Assembly: GCA_964419145.1 (NCBI GenBank)
Contig: CAYQOM010000004.1
Coordinates: forward strand, 1-64,000
DNA from: UBA2336 sp964419145
GTDB lineage: Bacteria; Bacteroidota; Bacteroidia; Cytophagales; Cyclobacteriaceae
Length of the DNA: 64,000 nucleotides
Direction of reading: 5' to 3'
The notes beneath the pieces were generated by a model. The model was not told where the DNA came from and did no database searches. It worked only from the letters and a program-made list of their open reading frames with translations. Position numbers and translations under genes: made by a program. Of the stretch, positions 60,417 through 64,000 are shown one piece after another. Position 1 is the stretch's first letter. Each line of letters begins with the position of its first letter.

Positions 60417-61412
60417 ATGAAAAAGATTCTTGTAGTAGTGATGTTGATCATGGCAGGTTATGCTTCACCTGCCCAACAAAAAACCGACACCGTGGTAGTG
60501 GAGCTGGCTAACACAAGCCGGGTAGTGTTTACCATTAAAGATCGCAAAGACTTAGTCGTGTTGCGGCAATATAATTTTCAGGCTTTATTCACCGATATTC
60601 TCAATCGCATTGAAGGAACACCCGTAACCTCAACGCCTGCGAATGACACCGTTCCGGCTCAACCGAGCGAGCCTCTTGAAATAGAGACCATTAATGAGCC
60701 CGTTACCTGGGAAGATGACGATGAAGAAGATAAAGAATGGGAACGCAGTCGTACCATCCGTACCATGCGCAGAACCCGTCATTCCATCAACTTCGATTTG
60801 GGTGTAAACAACTACCTGGAAGATGGAAAGTTTCCGGATGAAAACAACGAACTCTATTCGGTTCGTCCGTGGGGATCGTGGTATGTGGGTATCAACTCGG
60901 TACAGCATACGCATGTGGGTGGTAAATTCTTTATTGAGTGGGGGCTTGGCTTAAGCTGGTACAACTTCAAGTTTCAGCAAGACAATATCCTGATCGGAAA
61001 AGATGACGATAGAGTCTTCTTTGAGCCTGACACACGCGATGTAAATTTCATCAAAAGCAAACTTGGAGTTACCTACGCAAACGTGTCGTTCATTCCCATG
61101 CTCGACTTTGGCGGACGTGGGAAGAAGGCCCGTTTCTGGAGTTCATACGGAAGCAATTTCCGGATTGGTGCCGGACCTTATGCGGGCTATCGCCTGAGCA
61201 GTCGATCCAAGTTGGTGTATAATGATGGCGGTCGTGAAAAAGATAAAAACCGCGACAACTTTTACCTGAATAACTTCCGCTATGGGGTGCGCGTGCAACT
61301 GGGCATTCGCTCAACCGACATCTTCTTCAACTACGACTTGAACGAGTTGTTCAGCACCGAAAAAACCAACAACCCGAAATTGAATGCGTTTAGTTTTGGA
61401 ATTATCTTCTAA
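60417..61412 (+). CDS. outer-membrane beta-barrel protein of the ECF operon
   Basis: The 331-residue protein has a signal peptide (ILVVVMLIMAGYASPAQ), an acidic linker (EPVTWEDDDEEDKEWERSR) and a C-terminal barrel with alternating aromatic strands (HSINFDLGVNNYLEDGK, FIEWGLGLSWYNFKFQ, RIGAGPYAGYRLSS, YGVRVQLGIRSTDIFFNY). It probably is the target or output of the upstream sigma/anti-sigma pair. A strong terminator follows. Confidence 0.82.
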   Translation: MKKILVVVMLIMAGYASPAQQKTDTVVVELANTSRVVFTIKDRKDLVVLRQYNFQALFTDILNRIEGTPVTSTPANDTVPAQPSEPLEIETINEPVTWEDDDEEDKEWERSRTIRTMRRTRHSINFDLGVNNYLEDGKFPDENNELYSVRPWGSWYVGINSVQHTHVGGKFFIEWGLGLSWYNFKFQQDNILIGKDDDRVFFEPDTRDVNFIKSKLGVTYANVSFIPMLDFGGRGKKARFWSSYGSNFRIGAGPYAGYRLSSRSKLVYNDGGREKDKNRDNFYLNNFRYGVRVQLGIRSTDIFFNYDLNELFSTEKTNNPKLNAFSFGIIF

Positions 61413-61439
61413 GAAAAAATAGAATCCACAGTAAAGTCA

Positions 61440-61469
61440 ATCGCCCCGGATCTCGGGGCGATTTTTTTT
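61440..61469 (+). terminator. rho-independent terminator of the ECF operon
   Basis: ATCGCCCC and GGGGCGAT form an 8-bp stem with a short loop, followed by eight Ts. It also separates the convergent gene at 61478-61969. Confidence 0.9.
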
Positions 61470-61477
61470 GTTCAGGT

Positions 61478-61969
61478 TTACAACTTATCCATCTTGTACA
61501 AAATCATCATACGCTCATCTCCTTTCAGACGCAAATCATAGCACACCCGATTGGGCACCGGCCAAAAAATAGCCGGCAAAATCAAACTAACCATAAACCC
61601 AATGGTAAGCCATTGATGTTGTGAGAGGTAATACCCGATGGCCAGAATCAACATACCCGAAGAAAAAAGTGCAGAACGTACGGTTGTTAGGTTGGCATAC
61701 CGGCTCAGGCGCTCACCCAGGCTTACCTCTTTACGAACTCGTTTTAATCCTACATACATAATCAGCAGCGCCATCAGCCAATCCATAAAGGCAATGGCTG
61801 CGGCTGCGTAAACAATCATTTCAGGCTCGATATCCACCTTTGTATCGGGTAACCAATCCGTTTCGCTTGCCTGGTATAAAAAAATAAACACACCAATTGG
61901 CACCAACGCCAGCATAAACAAACGGGCATACAGTTTATAAAAGTATTGGTTAAGCGAATGGTAGTTCAT
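61478..61969 (-). CDS. hypothetical membrane protein
   Basis: The ATG at 61969 (MNYHSLNQYFYKLYARLFMLAL) is preferred to an in-frame ATG at 62014. The 163-residue protein has about four hydrophobic helices with a charged middle loop (LKRVRKEVSLGERLSRYANL) and a basic end (LRLKGDERMMILYKMDKL). I recognise no family. Confidence 0.7.
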   Translation of the reverse strand: MNYHSLNQYFYKLYARLFMLALVPIGVFIFLYQASETDWLPDTKVDIEPEMIVYAAAAIAFMDWLMALLIMYVGLKRVRKEVSLGERLSRYANLTTVRSALFSSGMLILAIGYYLSQHQWLTIGFMVSLILPAIFWPVPNRVCYDLRLKGDERMMILYKMDKL

Positions 61970-62056
61970 GAATATAAAATTCAGTTTAGGCAAATTATCG
62001 AATTGAAGTTTCAACGGGTAACTATTTTCTCATATTTTTGATTAGCAAAAAGTGAT

Positions 62057-62650
62057 ATGGCAGAGGTCATGACAAATTTATCGAGGAAGGAGCAGGTCAT
62101 TCGAATGGCAGCAGAGCTGTTTAAAGAGAAAGGCTACTCGGCTGCCTCCATGCGCGACCTGGCACAAAAGCTCGGCATCGAAGCGGCCAGCTTGTATTCA
62201 CATATCAAATCTAAGGAGGAGATTCTGCGAACCCTGTGTTTCGACATGGCCGCGGAATTCCGGTCATCACTGTCTGAGGTAGAAAAGAAAAACGTTTCGG
62301 CCAGCGAAAAGCTTCGGTTGGGTATTATCGGGCACGTAAAGGTTATGGCTAAAGACCTTACCGCGTCAGCAGTTTTTATGAATGAGCACCGCCACCTGAG
62401 CCAGCCCTACCTGCGCGATTTTCTACTGTTAAGAATCAACTACATCAACCGGTTCAAAACCATCATCGAACAGGGCGTTTCCACTGGCGATTTCAAAAAG
62501 GACATTGATACCAAACTAGCCGTGATGACACTGTTCTCCTCCCTCAACTGGATGCCCGCCTGGTTCAGTCCCGACAGCACCATTGAACCCGAAAAACTGG
62601 GCCAGCAACTGGCCGACATGTTGATTGACGGCCTGAAACAAAAGGCTTAG
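62057..62650 (+). CDS. TetR/AcrR-family regulator next to paa
   Basis: The 197-residue protein has an N-terminal TetR helix-turn-helix (VIRMAAELFKEKGYSAASMRDLAQKLGIEAASLYSHIKSKEEIL) and a helical ligand domain. Its place directly before paaA suggests it controls the phenylacetate operon (PaaR-like), in which phenylacetyl-CoA is normally the inducer. A candidate -7 element TATTTTTG lies at 62033-62040. Confidence 0.88.
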   Translation: MAEVMTNLSRKEQVIRMAAELFKEKGYSAASMRDLAQKLGIEAASLYSHIKSKEEILRTLCFDMAAEFRSSLSEVEKKNVSASEKLRLGIIGHVKVMAKDLTASAVFMNEHRHLSQPYLRDFLLLRINYINRFKTIIEQGVSTGDFKKDIDTKLAVMTLFSSLNWMPAWFSPDSTIEPEKLGQQLADMLIDGLKQKA

Positions 62651-62707
62651 CCCTGTTGTTCTTCCACTAACAGTTGTTAGTTTTGTCACTACCAAAAAAC
62701 ATTAGCC

Positions 62708-63694
62708 ATGTACGGAGGAGGAAACACGTTTGAAGGCATTAAGACCGATAGCCTGGCACAGGAAGATCCCGAAAAATTAGCCGAATTTGAAGCCCGCATT
62801 GAGCGGGGTGAAAAAATAGAACCCACCGACTGGATGCCCCAGCTGTACCGCAAGCAGCTCATCCGCATGATTGAGCAACATGCACACAGTGAAATTATCG
62901 GGGCATTACCGGAAGGCACCTGGATTACCCGTGCTCCCGGCTTTAAGCGCAAACTTGCCTTAATGGCGAAAGTTCAGGATGAAGTTGGCCATGCCCAGCT
63001 TTTATACAGTGCAGCCGAAACATTAGGTAAGTCGCGTGAGCAGATGATCACCGACCTGATTACCGGTAAATCAAAATATTCGAACATCTTCAACTACCCG
63101 GCTTTTACCTGGGCAGATTCTTGTTTTATCTCCTGGCTGGTGGATGCGGGAGCTATCGTAAACCAGTTGGCCAACGCTAAAGGAAGCTATGGCCCCTACT
63201 GCCGTGCGCTTGATCGCATTTGCGCAGAAGAATCATTCCATTTGAAGTACGGTCACCACTGCGTGATTTACCTGGCAACCGGTACACAAAAACAGCGCGA
63301 TATGTTTCAGGAAGCACTGAATCGTTGGTGGGCACCGATGATGCATTTCTTTGGCCCTTCCGATAAAATTTCAGCACACACCGAAGTGCTGATGAAGTGG
63401 AAAGTGAAGATGGCCTCAAACGATGATATGCGCAATCAGTTTCTGGATATGTACGTTCCCAAAATATGGGAACTTGGGTTTACCATACCCGATCCGAAGC
63501 TGAAAAAAAATACAGAAACCGGTCGCTGGGAATATACTGAACCCGATTGGGAAGAATTCAAGCGTGTGATCAATGGCGATGGCCCTTGCAATAAGGAGCG
63601 CCTCGAAGTAAGGCGTGTTGCGGAAGAACGTGGCCGTTGGGTACGCGAAGCATTAAAAACACCGCGCACGGCATACGTTACACCGTTGGCCTGA
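62708..63694 (+). CDS. paaA: 1,2-phenylacetyl-CoA epoxidase subunit PaaA
   Basis: The 328-residue catalytic subunit is a ferritin-like di-iron oxygenase. Ligand motifs are visible: DEVGHAQLLYSAAE and AEESFHLKYGHHC. MYGGGNTFEGIKTDSLAQEDPE is the usual start. PaaA with PaaB, PaaC and PaaE epoxidises the ring of phenylacetyl-CoA. A TetR regulator precedes it and paaB follows. Confidence 0.96.
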   Translation: MYGGGNTFEGIKTDSLAQEDPEKLAEFEARIERGEKIEPTDWMPQLYRKQLIRMIEQHAHSEIIGALPEGTWITRAPGFKRKLALMAKVQDEVGHAQLLYSAAETLGKSREQMITDLITGKSKYSNIFNYPAFTWADSCFISWLVDAGAIVNQLANAKGSYGPYCRALDRICAEESFHLKYGHHCVIYLATGTQKQRDMFQEALNRWWAPMMHFFGPSDKISAHTEVLMKWKVKMASNDDMRNQFLDMYVPKIWELGFTIPDPKLKKNTETGRWEYTEPDWEEFKRVINGDGPCNKERLEVRRVAEERGRWVREALKTPRTAYVTPLA

Positions 63695-63707
63695 TTTGTT
63701 ATTGTGT

Positions 63708-63726
63708 AGCCGGTTCACTACCGGCT
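63708..63726 (+). other. hairpin between paaA and paaB
   Basis: AGCCGGT (63708-63714) and ACCGGCT (63720-63726) form a 7-bp stem with a TCACT loop, followed by TTTTG. Inside the operon it may stabilise the upstream mRNA or attenuate; a full terminator here would cut off paaB. Confidence 0.5.
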
Positions 63727-63744
63727 TTTGATTTTCTTATAAAC

Positions 63745-64000
63745 ATGAATTCACTCGACCCAAGAGTAAACCGATTACCCGCTGTTGGCCAACCCGGCCA
63801 GGCCGAACCGAAAGCTCCGCTCGATCAGTTTGGCACGTTTGAAGTGTTTGTGCAACCGAAAGAAGGAAAGCCCTTTCAGCACGAAGGGGCTGTGCATGCA
63901 CCAAACCTCGAGATGGCTTTTGTGCTGGCAAAAGAAACCTTCACCCGCAGGTTTCTGTGCGTATCGCTTTTCGTTGCCGATACCCGCCATGTATTTGTTT
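63745..64000 (+). CDS. paaB: phenylacetyl-CoA epoxidase subunit PaaB, 3' partial
   Basis: The ATG at 63745 begins MNSLDPRVNRLPAVGQ; the frame runs off the window end. The typical PaaB segment QFGTFEVFVQPKEGKPFQHEGAVHAPNLEMAFVLAKETFTRRF ... FVADTRHVFV is visible. PaaB is the small subunit that bridges the PaaAC oxygenase and PaaE reductase. Confidence 0.92.
   Translation, partial: MNSLDPRVNRLPAVGQPGQAEPKAPLDQFGTFEVFVQPKEGKPFQHEGAVHAPNLEMAFVLAKETFTRRFLCVSLFVADTRHVFV

Overview
The window is from a Bacteroidota chromosome, most likely order Cytophagales. The evidence is a type IX secretion (T9SS) C-terminal sorting domain at both ends of the secreted-protein repertoire (positions 3-686 and 49187-54181), Bacteroidota-type paralogues (PadR-PspC pair, DUF1343/NamZ, deoxyhypusine-synthase-like protein, LA_2272-type surface repeats), few Shine-Dalgarno sequences, and occasional TAnnTTTG promoter elements. 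No rRNA, tRNA, CRISPR array, transposase or integrase was seen.

Layout. 1-2300: small AT-rich accessory genes separated by a recurring GCCGTTGTT..CAACAAC boundary motif. 2395-11694 (mostly minus strand): a clade II nitrous oxide reductase locus, transcribed cytochrome c -> fasciclin lipoprotein -> nosZ -> membrane protein -> nosL -> nosD -> nosF -> nosY -> beta-propeller lipoprotein, with a group III truncated haemoglobin just beyond. 11926-15414: ccoS, ccoI (cbb3 oxidase assembly) and a double-domain universal stress protein. 15512-17871: menA, doxX and two overlapping glutathione peroxidases. 17943-26784: GNAT, argS, then an arginine/polyamine neighbourhood (GNAT-nitrilase fusion, DHS-like protein, arginase, arginine decarboxylase). 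26843-28827: porin and YceI. 29152-45007: housekeeping and envelope genes (EF-G-like GTPase, polyprenol-phosphate mannosyltransferase, papain-like amidase, LolC/E-type permease, NamZ, nth, hicBA, fmt, folA, SDR, a frameshifted surface-repeat protein, TauE, ATP-grasp, GT2). 45102-49166: a second AT-rich accessory island with a KAP-type NTPase and an unknown protein bounded by inverted repeats. 49187-54181: a very large C25 (PorU2-like) peptidase. 54314-61412: DUF433, sulfotransferase, PadR/PspC pair, an ECF sigma factor with a downstream membrane protein and outer-membrane protein. 62057-64000: TetR regulator and the start of the paa (phenylacetyl-CoA epoxidase) operon.

How the genes work together. 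Menaquinone synthesis, cbb3 oxidase maturation, N2O reduction, a haemoglobin and a universal stress protein point to life at low oxygen. FNR/CRP-type boxes (TGAT-N4-ATCA or close variants) lie in front of the nos operon, the usp-ccoI-ccoS operon and the yceI-porin pair, so these are probably one low-oxygen regulon; two of the three sites are tandem boxes exactly 22 bp apart. The arginine genes could make putrescine/ornithine and, through the DHS-like enzyme, homospermidine. The most unusual items are the cassette-like boundaries around accessory genes, the unknown protein at 47092-48096 next to a KAP NTPase, the 11-residue FPD-repeat protein at 890-1225, a possible 23-residue leader peptide before arginase, and the single-base frameshift at 41378-41382.
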